Source: Hexactinellida sp. DTS-2022 (Eukaryota; Porifera; Hexactinellida). Taken from it: DNA of 64,000 nucleotides. Positions 11,094 through 22,000 of this stretch are shown here, piece after piece. Both the position numbers and the translations under genes were made by a program. Location of the stretch: assembly GCA_028753945.1 (NCBI GenBank), contig JAPNXP010000002.1:1302001-1366000 (forward strand), given 5' to 3'. Positions within the stretch are counted from its first letter, which is position 1; the number at the start of each line of letters is the position of its first letter. Under the pieces are notes generated by a model. That model had not been told where the DNA came from. It did no database searches and worked only from the letters and a program-made list of their open reading frames with translations.

Positions 11094-11880
11094 CATGGCC
11101 TACTTAATATACGGGTAGATATGTCGCCGAGAAGGCCATAAAACGAGAAGGCCAGATTCTAATTTTCATTTAGGATAAACTATGCCTCCTATTGTTGTTA
11201 TTTGGGTTATATATGGGTAATCAACCATTGCGAGTCCAATGGAACCACTTAGGAGAATCTCAGATTTGTGGTTAAGCTGTTTAGGCGCCATTTAATGATG
11301 ACACCACAAAAATACAAAAATATAAAATTCGAGTCTAAAGAACTGCGAGAAAATGAAAATAATTTGCTAATATACTTGGAATACATTTTCCGAATATATT
11401 ATGAGAATGAATATATATATAAACCAGCAATTATATACGTTTTATGTACGAAAATAGTAAGTTTTAATTCGGATAATACTTGTATTTTAGCATGTGGTTG
11501 CTTTATAATTTTTAATTTTTTTAGAATGTCGCTATTTTGCCATTTAGTAGCCTTGGGGTTTGAAATATATCCCTATTTTAGTATTCCTATTACAAAATTA
11601 TTAGAAAGTAGGAAGAAACTGAAATTTAGGATATTTGAAAAAACATTCATTTTAACATAAATTGTTACCGTCATCATTAAATTGCGCCTAAACAGCTTAA
11701 CCACAAATCTGAGATTCTCAAAAGTGGTTCTAATGGACTCGCAATGGTTGATTACCCCATATACAATGCAAATAACAACAATAGGAGGCATAGTTTATCC
11801 TAAAATGAAAATTAGAAACTGGCCTTCTCGTTTTATGGCCTTCTCGGTGACATATCTAGCCGTATATTAAGTAGGCCATG
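11094..11880. mobile_element. Foldback DNA transposon with ~200-bp inverted repeats, 7-bp TSD
   Basis: It starts CATGGCCTACTTAATATAC and ends with the reverse complement. Arms (about 11,094-11,297 and 11,674-11,880) are long inverted repeats around an AT-rich core without a credible gene. Direct flanks ACTGCTA at 11,087-11,093 and 11,881-11,887 are a perfect 7-bp target-site duplication. A second member with related ends lies at 17,690-18,489. The superfamily is uncertain; CATGR ends and 7-bp duplications are compatible with P-like elements, but I cannot prove this. It lies in the GPCR intron before the 3' exon. Confidence 0.8.
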
Positions 11881-11897
11881 ACTGCTATCAGGGAATT

Positions 11898-12000
11898 AAA
11901 GGTTCACGAACGGACTGAATAAACCCAATTCAGTTCATCTCTAATTGACGCACGTTCTGTTCGTTCAGGTCTAGTTTAAAAAGTTCTTTCGTGAACCTTT
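11898..12000. mobile_element. 103-bp palindromic MITE-like repeat
   Basis: The ends AAAGGTTCACGAA and TTCGTGAACCTTT are perfect 13-bp inverted repeats, and the interior continues imperfect pairing around GTTCRTTC motifs. No clear target duplication was found. It is too short to code. Confidence 0.5.
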
Positions 12001-12127
12001 CAACCTCAAATTGGTCAGTACCCGTTCTGACTTATTCACTGGATTACTGTTTTAAATTATTTATGCCCTTTCAGTAGTTGGCGACCAAAAGATTGTGCAA
12101 TTGGCTTAGTTATTCAACCATAAACAG

Positions 12128-12802
12128 TAGGAATCGACCGGGATAAGATTTCATGCCGGGACGGGATTTTGCCGGGATTGTCAGATTTTTGCCGGGATTT
12201 TGCCGGGATTTTGCCGGGAATAGTACATAAACGTACGTAATACACAATTATGTACTAGTATAGTAGTATGAGAATCTAAATGTCACATTATGAAGTTCAC
12301 CTATTATTTGGAACTATATGAAGGTACTAAATTGGATGACTAAATAGGATGTACATCATTTATAGATATGTATGTACTATCTACATTGCAATGTATTGTC
12401 TCGTCTACTCGTATAATTGTCAATAAAATGTTTTGGTTCAACATGTAAACTATTGATTTAACAAGTTGTCAACTATTGATATTGTGAATAGACCGTATTT
12501 CTGAGGATAAGGGTAGCCTTAGGTAGGGTTTCGTCCTAAAAGAATGGTCGGGATTCGGAATAGCGGGGTGTCCAGAATTCTGAAATAATTTAATGTTAAT
12601 GTCTATAGTGTATAATAAATACGTTTAACCATAAATTAATTAGTAGAATATTATTCTTTCGGAGTTCCACTACATAAATATTTTTAAAATTCCCGGCTAG
12701 ATCCCGGTAAATTCAGGTGTTCCCTGCAAAATCCGGGATCCCGGAAAAATAACCAAATCCCCGCAAAACCGGGAATTAACCGGGATTCCCGTTCGATCCC
12801 TA
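12128..12802. mobile_element. Non-autonomous hAT element, 675 bp, perfect 8-bp TSD
   Basis: Terminal inverted repeats TAGGRATCGAMCGGGAWT (left TAGGAATCGACCGGGAT; right end reads back TAGGGATCGAACGGGAAT). The 8-bp duplication ATAAACAG at 12,120-12,127 and 12,803-12,810 is diagnostic for hAT-type integration. Subterminal clusters of CCGGGATTTTG near both ends look like transposase-binding repeats. The interior is AT-rich and non-coding. Confidence 0.85.
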
Positions 12803-12885
12803 ATAAACAGCCTTGTCACGAAATCCAGTAGGGCCAATTGTCCTGTGGTGGTTCTTGATGTGTGTTTCTGTAAAACACAATATTA

Positions 12886-13007
12886 TAGTGCAACCTCGAT
12901 TATTCGAACTCGTTGGGACCAGTCAAACAGTTCGGATATTATAATACTAGACTACTTTATGGAACATTGGCACAAGCCTGGGGTGTAGTGAAATCGAAGT
13001 TGCACTG
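12886..13007. mobile_element. Short pogo-like MITE relic
   Basis: The left end TAGTGCAACCTCGATTATTCG and right end CGAAGTTGCACTG are inverted relatives of pogo-type termini. The TA flanks are not clean, so boundaries are approximate and the element is probably old. Confidence 0.5.
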
Positions 13008-13237
13008 TTATGATTTTATATTTTTATGATTTTAATTTGCTAACAAGTTATAATATTTAACTTCAGTTACTTACAACAGAGTAGTAAGTGGTACAAATTA
13101 CCAAATACTAACTACTACTAAGAGAAAAGGTCACTACCGGTAGATTGTAGGTTTCTTAGGAAAATTCTTATTGTTTGGGTAAAAAGTCAAGCTGTCTATC
13201 ATTTGATAACAACAGCTACAAATTTTTATTATTGAAA

Positions 13238-13392
13238 GTAGAGTTTGCTTATTAGCAACTCCCCTATTTGCAATATTGCTTTATTAGCAACCGCTTTTCG
13301 GGTCCCAAGCGTGATACATACTGTTAATTTCATTCCCCTATTAGCAACCAGATTTCGTGGCAACACGGGTTGCTATTAAGCGAACTCCACTG
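13238..13392. mobile_element. Second pogo-like MITE relic
   Basis: The left end (AGTAGAGTTTGCTTATTAGC) and right end (read back CAGTGGAGTTCGCTTAATAG) are inverted repeats. TA follows the right end. The interior repeats the TTAGCAAC motif several times. It lies about 230 bp upstream of the acceptor of the receptor's last exon. Confidence 0.55.
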
Positions 13393-13530
13393 TAATTTCG
13401 TTCTACATATTTTTATTAAATATTTTATACATCATAGTCATTCTTCTTATTTAGAATATTGTTTGTATAATCAAGGAATATGTTGCAGTGCAAACGCGAG
13501 ATTAACTACAGTTAATAATTTATAGACAAG

Positions 13531-13554
13531 TTGGTGTACACGAGTGTACACCAA
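13531..13554. repeat. Perfect 10-bp stem hairpin in GPCR intron
   Basis: TTGGTGTACA, a CGAG loop, then TGTACACCAA. The stem is perfect, and the hairpin ends 64 bp before the acceptor of the 3' exon. It could be a small palindromic insertion or an intronic RNA structure; nothing else distinguishes these. Confidence 0.5.
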
Positions 13555-13618
13555 TCTCGCGTATACACTACAACACGCCTAAACGTAGGCTACTAAGTCT
13601 CATTTAATTTTCTTTCAG

Positions 13619-16434
13619 ATTCGGGTGAAAATTGCAAGTGCACAAAGGAATTCTATGGAGATGGAGTGAATTGCAGTTCTGATACAGATGGAGACGGATT
13701 GCCTGACAACTCTGTCCTGTGTGACGGTACTACCCCTTGTGAAGACAAATGTCCTTTCCAGTCGAGATGTAACCCATCTGGAAGTATTAAAGATGATTGT
13801 GAATTAGTTTGTCCTGAAGAAATAGACTATATTTTCACTATAACCTGGCCGTGTACGTCTGGAGGAGCCAAGAGATATGTCGATTGTCCAGAAGGGAAAA
13901 CTAGAGCTTCACGCATCTGTAGTCCTCTTGGTATTTGGGATAATCCCAATACAACTCTCTGTATCTCAGAAAAATACTCTAACTTTAATGGAAGTACCAC
14001 AGAGAATCTTAATAAACTATTGTTAATTAGTGAGGTAGCTACTGCTGTATCAGGAGACGTGTTAATAACACTTGATATTGTTACTCAGAGCAGCGATGAG
14101 GTCCCGCAAGATTTTGAGACTCAAAAGAATGTTATTACGCAGATTACTAGCATTATTAGCAACCTAGTGAATAGTGGAAACAGAGATGTGTTACAGAATA
14201 CGCAAATAGAGCAACCTGTAGTGCAGCAGATAATAAGTGCTATTGCCAATCTAGCCACTAGAATTAGTGAGAGCGGAAATTTCATATTAGACAAGTCAGA
14301 AAATGTTTTTGTTGAGACGAGACTGCTTATTGCTGGTGATAATGACCAAGAGATAAAGTTAACTGCGGGTAATATTAAGATAGGTGATGACAACGAAAGT
14401 CCTTCAATCGTAATATCTGTTGATAATTCTAAAAATAGGAGTTTGAGCTTTGTGGTAATAAAGAATATTGGAAGCTTGCTCTCGAACTTCTCTGAATTTT
14501 TAAGGTTTGGCAAATTTGGAATCAATATTAATTATTTTAGGGAAGTTTCCATTGTAACACCCATAATAACGCTAAACATTACACAGAATGGAACACCGGT
14601 TAAAGAAGTAAATGTTAACATGGCTCTACCAATTGAATATAATGATGAGAGTAATGAGAGTGGAAAGAATACCTACTTTAGACCAATTTGTGTTTATATT
14701 AATGATGAGGATCCAAAAAATCCTCAGATACAGCAAGAAAATTATACACCAGGAGATAGTGTTAAGTTAGTTAAATGTCACGCGAGAAGGAGTGCTTCTT
14801 TCCTGGTGCTTGTGGGTATCAATGATCTGGCTGATCAATCAATCGTGTTGAACATTATCTCTTATGCAGGATGCTCTCTCTCCACCATATGTCTGACTAT
14901 AAGCATTTCCATCTACATCCTGTTCGGATACAAACTGTTGAAGAAGATATATCATTTCGTACACTTCAACCTGGCCGTCTCCCTGCTAATCACCTATTTG
15001 GTGTTCTTGGTGGGACTCGAGCTGCCCTATGTAAACGTATTAGAGTATATTCCCTGTAAGGCCGTGTCTGCTTTGATGCAGTACATTCTGCTAGTCATGT
15101 TTCTATGGATGTTGATGGAGGGAGTTGTGATATTCATAATGATCTATTTACCGTTCAGAAAATTCACGAAGAAATACTTTGTTGCTTTCTTTTGTATTTC
15201 CTGGATTTGTCCTGTGTTGTATGTCTTGGCAGTATCACCTTGGTTCCATCCTTACCTGATCTCACCTCCTTACCCCGACAATACTCAACCCGCAAACACA
15301 ACTAACAGCACTAATATTATCACTCTGACTACCAACAATGCTAGTGTCCCTGTTATTAATCCTAATCCTGGATTCTGTTGGATACACAACGATGAGAAAA
15401 CTAACCTCATATTCGCCGTCACTGTCCCCATTCTGTTGATTATTATTATCAACATAATTCTATTTGTCAGTGTAGCCATACGTTGTTTTTTGTTAATACG
15501 CCAACAGAAAAGTGTCCATCTACTAGCCAGATCTCAAAAAATAGGTCTACGTTTGTTCAGTTTATCCCTCGTCTTATTCCCAGTGCTAGGATTCGGTTGG
15601 ACTTTCGGTCTTATTGCTATAATCTCACATGTTGCCATATTTGCTTGGATCTTTACAATCTTAGGAAGTGGACAAGGAGTCTTGATTCTATTTTTCGTAA
15701 TTCTCATCAGGAAAGATATCCGACTCAATATACTCCGTGCGCTTAATTTGAAAGCCAAATTCTCAGCACTATCTAGTAAGATAACCAGTCAGTTCACCAA
15801 ACAGACCTCAGCTGCCCCCCCTCCCGCCTGGGCCGCCTCTGAAGTAGATTTTACTATTGAGCCTACTCATTCCAGATTTTTCATCTACCATGGCAAAGAT
15901 CCTTATGCCCAGGATAGGCTGAGCAGGGGTTCAGGTTCTGAATTAGAAATTGGAAATCAAATAGGAGCTCAACGCCAGCTTTACCAAACCAAACATGAGT
16001 TTGATTTGGAATTGGATCAACTCCAAGTTGGTCTTGTTGATTTTGCAAAAGCAGTAGCGGAGATACCTGATACCCCAACTACCCCACATGATCCTCTTAT
16101 TCAAGTCTTGAAGCTAAAATCCGATGAAATACCAACTTTAAAGCCTGTAGTAGACCGTACACGTAGAAGAAAAGAACTTCAAGTTTTACCACAAATTTTA
16201 GAAGGTGATCTAAAGGAAACCTTTCTTAGTAAAGATTTTGGTACGTTGTTTCCTCTGATTGATTCTGAACTTTCTATGACAAATTACACGCAAACTGAGA
16301 CTGTTGAGACAGTTTTACCTTCACAAGACGATTTAACTACAATGAGTACGACGGATAGCCTACGCATTCTGACGAGTCAACTCGATGATCTGTTGGCAAC
16401 TTTTGATACTGTCAATACTTTGCCAAAAATCTAA
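13619..16434 (+). CDS. Adhesion GPCR 3' exon: EGF/TSP3, HormR, GAIN-like, degenerate GPS, 7TM, C-tail
   Basis: The acceptor TTTCTTTCAG adds AT to the G of exon B4 (phase 1). Counting from the GTG codon at 13,666: TSP3-like acidic repeat (~3-30), HormR (~45-100; WPCTSGG, CPEG, RICSPLGIW), helical then beta GAIN-like region (~115-365), GPS-like segment around Cys371, then seven helices (about 392-420, 428-452, 464-492, 503-525, 579-604, 627-655, 655-682). Family B2 hallmarks: Cys464 at TM3 with Cys571-Trp in loop 2, WMLMEG in TM3, LGFGWTFG in TM6, GSGQG in TM7. Loop 2 is long with N-glycosylation sites. A ~240-residue cytoplasmic tail follows. The usual HL|T cleavage triad aligns with Arg375-Ser-Ala, so self-cleavage is unlikely. 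This is the membrane anchor and signalling part of the multi-cassette receptor; the ligand is unknown. Confidence 0.88.
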
Positions 16435-16740
16435 AAATTTTTAATAATGTCCCCTTAATATATCCAAACTTTTTTAATCATCAAATTAACTTTTTAGTGC
16501 ATTATTTCCAAGTATACTTGTATAATTTATTACCAACAATATATCCAAATAATTTATTATATTGAGTTTACTTATCCAGAGATAATCGGTAACACTATTC
16601 AATTCCTATCTATGGGTAGTTCAGACTGTTGGATTGAATCATGTTTCAAGTCATCAACTTAGATACATCTCGAAATTTTTATAACAATTACCCATTCCAA
16701 TCAACTCCCAACCAAACTTTACAATCAACAATATAATCAT
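16435..16740. other. Downstream of the GPCR gene: AT-rich, no gene seen
   Basis: This follows the TAA stop of the receptor. It is very AT-rich with repeated ATATATCCAAA-like words. I see no canonical AATAAA close to the stop, so the polyadenylation site is unassigned. Confidence 0.4.
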
Positions 16741-17080
16741 ACATTTCTACCAGAGTGAGTCTCTCAACCTAACCGCCTCCTCCTACAACTATAACATAAG
16801 CTCTTTAACATTGTCTGGTTCTAATTCCTTGACGATTGGACTGAGGGACTTCCTGTCTCACTTCCTAGCCTCGTATCTCTGTACATGCTGAACAACACAC
16901 TGCTACGAGACATTGAGGAGAGGAGCTTTGTCTCTCTGACAGGACTACAGATGCTGACAGTGGAGGGAGTGGGTATTGAGAGGATAGGAAATAATCTATT
17001 GGAGGGGTTGTATCGTCTGATAAGATTGGAGTGGACTAACTCTAACACGTCTGTTATATCTTTTAGTACTTATTTATAAC
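16741..17080 (+). pseudogene. Relic of a leucine-rich-repeat gene exon
   Basis: From 16,885 the frame reads as LRR units (MLNNTLLRDIEERSF, LTGLQMLTVEGVGIERI, LLEGLYRLIRLEW), i.e. LxxLxLxxN-like spacing. The upstream frame (ESLNLTA...SSLTLSGSNSLTI) also looks LRR-like but lies in a different phase. The join near 16,840 therefore needs a frame change, and the downstream frame runs into stops at the end. I interpret it as a degraded host exon fragment; an exon with sequencing errors is the alternative. No splice-supported gene surrounds it. Confidence 0.5.
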
Positions 17081-17113
17081 GAGCCCTTCGGTCTCGGTCG
17101 CTTTGCGACGGAT
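17079..17113. repeat. Short dispersed repeat with CGCTTTGCG hairpin
   Basis: AACGAGCCCTTCGGTCTCGG then TCGCTTTGCGACGGAT. Nearly the same sequence is at about 8,546-8,580. The GTCGC-TTT-GCGAC hairpin is shared. Probably the end of a small interspersed element; family unknown. Confidence 0.4.
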
Positions 17114-17689
17114 TGGTACTCCGCACCTCAAGTTAACGACCGCTGCGCGGCCTTACTCCTGACTCTTTCTGCCATTGAAATGGTAGAAAGGGACGTTATA
17201 TACATCCCTTTATAAGATCACCATAGTTTTAACTTGTTTTTCATATTATAAATTTGAATTTAATGGTAAAATAATGTATTGTTCCATAAACCTCGAAGAT
17301 ACAAGAAGAAGCCGATCGTACTGATAATATAATTTCTGCATCTTGATTTTTAATATGCTATTCTGGCGTCTATTTCTGTAATACAATCTCTACCCGGATA
17401 ATTGTCGACCAGATGTACGGATCCGGCCGGAGCAGAGATTCTCTAATCCGGTACAGCTCTATTCTAAATTGTTATTAACAACACTTGTTTTCCTTTAATA
17501 GAAACATGAATAACTTTTCAGAGCAGGGCTGTTAATATCAAACAGTCAAAAGTGCTATAACAATGCTTAGGGCCTTAGGCCAACACATCTTGAGATAGTA
17601 TTTGATCATAATATATTCGCAAAGAATATGGATGGTATTATTAGTAACTAGGCTGTGGTTTTAGTAGACTTATATTCCATAACATGGAG

Positions 17690-18489
17690 CATGACCTACT
17701 ATATAATACGGCTAGATAAGTCAAGTATTTGCTCATTTCATTTCCAGGCCAGTGTTTACTTTCTAATTGCTCATAAAATGAATTACCTATCGACATGAAA
17801 TAAACTAAACTTAGGTTTTCAAAAACGTCAGAAACATCTAAAATACTTTTGAGAATGATTTCTCATCGGATTTAATCACAATGACGTAATCAGATATGCA
17901 TACCCATATATGGCAATGATGTTAAATAAATGTTAATTTTTTTAATAATTTGAGAATCTAACTTTGCCGTTTTTATCCTAATGCATTTTTCTTGTTAAAA
18001 ACTAACTACAGTAACAAATTATGTTATTCCTTTCACTCAAATTCTTTTCAACGTCAATGCAAGTAAATAATAATACTATTATTATCAAACCATATATTTT
18101 GTATTTTTTGAAATGTATAGTTAGATTTTAATCTAAGTCTTAAAAGTGCTGTTTGACGATGTACATGTTGCCCAGTTAGTTTAATGACCGTTCTTGGGAC
18201 TTATTTAGCTAATGTTTACTGAATCTTTACTTCAATCTCTACTTCATAATTAGTATTAATTACCATATATGGCATGGGTATTATATTTGATTACGTCATT
18301 ATGGTTAAATCCGATGAGAAATCATTCTCAAAAGTATTTTAGATGTTTCTGACGTATTTGAAAACCTAGTTTAGTTTATTCCATGACAATAGATAATTCA
18401 TTTTACGAGCAATTAGAAAGTAAACACTGGCCTGGAAATGAAATGAGCAAATACTTGACTTATCTAGCCGTATAATACAGTAAGCCATG
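17690..18489. mobile_element. Second CATGR foldback transposon, 800 bp, 7-bp TSD
   Basis: It starts CATGACCTACTATATAATAC and ends GTATAATACAGTAAGCCATG; the arms (about 17,690-17,910 and 18,270-18,489) are long inverted repeats. CATGGAG at 17,683-17,689 and again at 18,490-18,496 is a perfect 7-bp duplication. The outer ~30 bp resemble the element at 11,094, but the inner arms differ, so the two are related subfamilies. The AT-rich core shows no gene. Confidence 0.8.
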
Positions 18490-18802
18490 CATGGAGGTAT
18501 TATTTTCTTATCATTATAACCTGGGTTTAAATTACCTCAGTAATATGAATTTAAGGTAGTAGCGAGGTACTGCTACAAATTAAAATCATCAAATTTATAC
18601 ATTCGTTTTGAGGATTTAATGGAAAGCAATGTACCAAATAAGCAGAGTTGCTGATTTTGATTACTATCTGAATCTTATATCTATGGTAATAATTTCAGAT
18701 TTGAGTATGTTTTAATTATTAAAAGAAAAACATGAGTCTAATATTAATAAAAACAGAATAACATTTAATAAACTAGTAGTGGGGCAGCAATTCAAGGAAT
18801 TA

Positions 18803-18957
18803 TCCAGGAGCGCGAGACGCTCCTTTTGGAGCATGATTTTTGGAAAATTTGAATTTAGGAGCGCGAAAATTTGGAATCTTCTCCTATACCATAACATTAA
18901 TTTGTGATTTAGGCGTATGAAATTTGGATCAGACCAGGATTAGGAGCGTATTTACAA
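18803..18957 (-). repeat. Dispersed GC-hairpin repeat, inverse copy
   Basis: Reverse-complement homologue of the 1,508-1,660 repeat, with the same GGAGCGTCTCGCGCTCC core and the words GGTATAGGAGAAGATTCC and CATACGCCTAAATCAC. It lies just left of the first hairpin-P unit. Confidence 0.6.
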
Positions 18958-19049
18958 ATGGCTGTATAATACACTGGGCAGCATAGCAATAAAATTGTTA
19001 AATTTTTGATGAAAATTGGCACAAACATAGATAAATATATTATAAAAAA

Positions 19050-22000
19050 ATCCAAAATTGCAGCCTGTGCCGACGCATGTTCCTTTGATGGCACTATATT
19101 TTGGTGGTGGTTCATTGATAGTGCCTCCAAAGGAACATGCTGTCGGCACAAGCTGCAATTTTGGATTTGTTTTTGCCTAGTCATCAGCGCCTCAAGGCGT
19201 CAAGAACCATTTGTTAATTGGTCGGAGTCACAAGGAAAGGTAGATAAATTTGAAGTTCGTTTCTATCATAAAACATCTTGAGTTTAATGCCATTCATTCA
19301 TTATGTATTGATAATAAATTATATTATTAGTTATTTATTTTAGCAATGTTATCCACGGTTGGTTGAGTTGAGTCAACAAATTCCTTATATTATATTATTA
19401 TATTTAATCCATTGTATAGTAATGCTACAATTAAATAGAAGCCAGCTGGAATTTATAAGTTGAATCAATTTAATTATCGCAAGTTGAATCAATAGAGTAG
19501 GATTTAACAAGTTAAATCAATATAATTATTACAAGTTAAAACAATGGAATTAGATTTAACACTTTTACAGAAATTGAAGTGTGAGTAAACAAAGAAATTT
19601 CAACCCCAATTTATGGCAAAAATTAAACCCATTTTTAAAGGTTTTCTTCTCCCAACAGACGCAAAATTTTAAGATGAATCCAAATATGAAATAAAATTTG
19701 GGGGTTTAGTAAAACATATTTTGAGTTATGGACCAGACAAATTTTGAAAGGTGTTAAAGATGTGTCCAAAATGTGTTAATTAAAAATCGTAACCCCAGGT
19801 GCAAATTAAACGGTCCCATCGCACCTACATGCCTAGTTTCAGCCCATCAACTATAAAGCTCTGGCCAGGGCACTGTCTACGGAGAAAAAAAAAAAAAAAT
19901 CCAAAATTGCAGCTGTGCCGACGCATGTTCCTTTGGTGGCACTATATTTTGGTGGTGGTTTATTGATAGTGCCTCCAATGGGACATGCTGTCAGCACAGC
20001 TGCAATTTTGGATTTTTTTTCGCCATGTCATCATCACTATGAAGTTGTTAAAATATTTCAAAAGGTGTTACAGAAGGCATCAACCTTTAGAGTGGCGGAA
20101 GTTTCCATTTAGTTCACATCATTTTAGAGATATTCAAGTTTTAGTAGAATATAATAGCTGATGACTCAGCATTTTTTATGTGAGTGTTGGGTCATCACCC
20201 AACTTCAACTAACCCATTTTAAATATCGAATTAACAAAATTGTAAAAACACATTTTTTTGACGATGTCATCATCACCTCAAGGTGTCAATACCCATTTGT
20301 AGAGGTGTTACGTGGCATAAGGATCAATTGATAAACTGGAAGTTTGTTTCTATCTTAGTGAATTCTGAGATTTATGATATTTAATTAATTAGTATAAATA
20401 ATTATTAATATTATTTATAATATAACACCAATTTCAATGTCAACTTACAATTATTAAGTTAAATTATTTTGTCATAAATAATTAATTAATTAATTTAGTT
20501 ATCAAATTTCAATTCCGCACACTCGTTAACCCCTAATACACAAATTGGAAGCATCTATATAAGTCATATACTGACTGAATTAATTATAATTAATTACGTC
20601 AGTCTATTAACAGTGCAAGAATATTCTCGCAGAAATAAATATAATCACTTAATCTGTCGTTGTTGTGGAATGTAAAATCTTAGGTTTCAATTAGAAAATA
20701 GAAGCCTACTCGATCTCACAAGTTGAATCAATATAATTATTACTAGTTGAAACAATGGAATTAGATTTCACAGTTTTACTGAAATTGAAGTGTGAGTAAA
20801 CAAAGAAATTTCAACCCCCATTTATGGCAGAAATAAAACTCTTTGTAAAAGTTTTCTTCTCCCATCAGACGCAGAATTTTACGGTGAATCCAAATATGAA
20901 ATAAAATTTGCGGGTTTAGTAAAACATTTTTTGAGTTATGGACCAGACAAATTTTTAAAGGTGTTAAAGATGTGTCAAAAATTTGTTAACAAAAAATGGT
21001 AACCCCAGGTGCAAATTAGACGGTCCCATCGCATCTACATGCCAAGTTTCAACCCATCAACAATTAAGCTCTGGCCAGGGCACCGTCTACGGAGAAAAAA
21101 AAAAAATTGCAGCCTGTGCCGACGCATGATCCTTTGGTGGCACTATATTTTGTTGTTGGTTTATTGATAGTGCCTCCAAAGGAACATGCTGTCGGCACAG
21201 GCTGCAATTTTGGATTTTTTTTTCGCCATGTCATCATCACTATGAAGGTGTTAAATTATTTCAGAAAGGTGTTTCAGAAGGGAACGACCCTTTAGAGCGG
21301 TGGAAGTTTCCATTCAGCTCACTTCATTAAAGAGATATTCAAGTTTCAGTAGAATATAATCTGTAATGACTCAGCATTTTTTAAGTGGGTGTTGGGTCAT
21401 CAACCAACATTAACTAACCCATTTTAAATATCGAATTAACAAAATTGTAAAAACACATTTTTTTAACGATGTCATCATCACCTCAAGGTGTCAAGACCCA
21501 CTTGTATAGGTGGCACGTGTCATAAGGACCAATTGATATATTGAAAGTTTGTTTCTATCTTCTATGATCTCTGAGATTTATGATATTTAATTAATTAGTA
21601 TAAATAATTATTAATATTATTTATAATATGACACCAATTTCAATGTCAACATACAATTATTAAGTTCAATTATTTTGTCATAAATACTTAATTAATTAAT
21701 TTATCTATCAAATTTCAATTCCGCACACTCGATAACCTCTAATATACAAATTGGAAGCTTCTATATAAGTTAAATACAAACTGAATTATTTATAATTAAT
21801 TACGTCAGTTTATTAACAGTGCAATTATATTCTCGCAGAAGTAAATATAATCACATAATATGTCGTTGTTATGAAATATACTTAATTTTCAATTGCAAAA
21901 TAGAAGCCAGCTTGAATTCACAAGTTAAATCAATATAATTATAGCAAGTTGAATCACTAGAGTAGGATTTAACAAGTTAAATCAATATAATTATTACAAG

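Noticed and set aside
11268-11660. 130-codon open frame inside the foldback element at 11,094
   Set aside because: AT-rich low-complexity translation in the core of a palindromic element, with no transposase motif.
17341-17460. Possible pogo-like relic around CTCTACCCGGATAATTGTC
   Set aside because: Suggestive CCGGAT words only; no clear inverted ends or target duplication.
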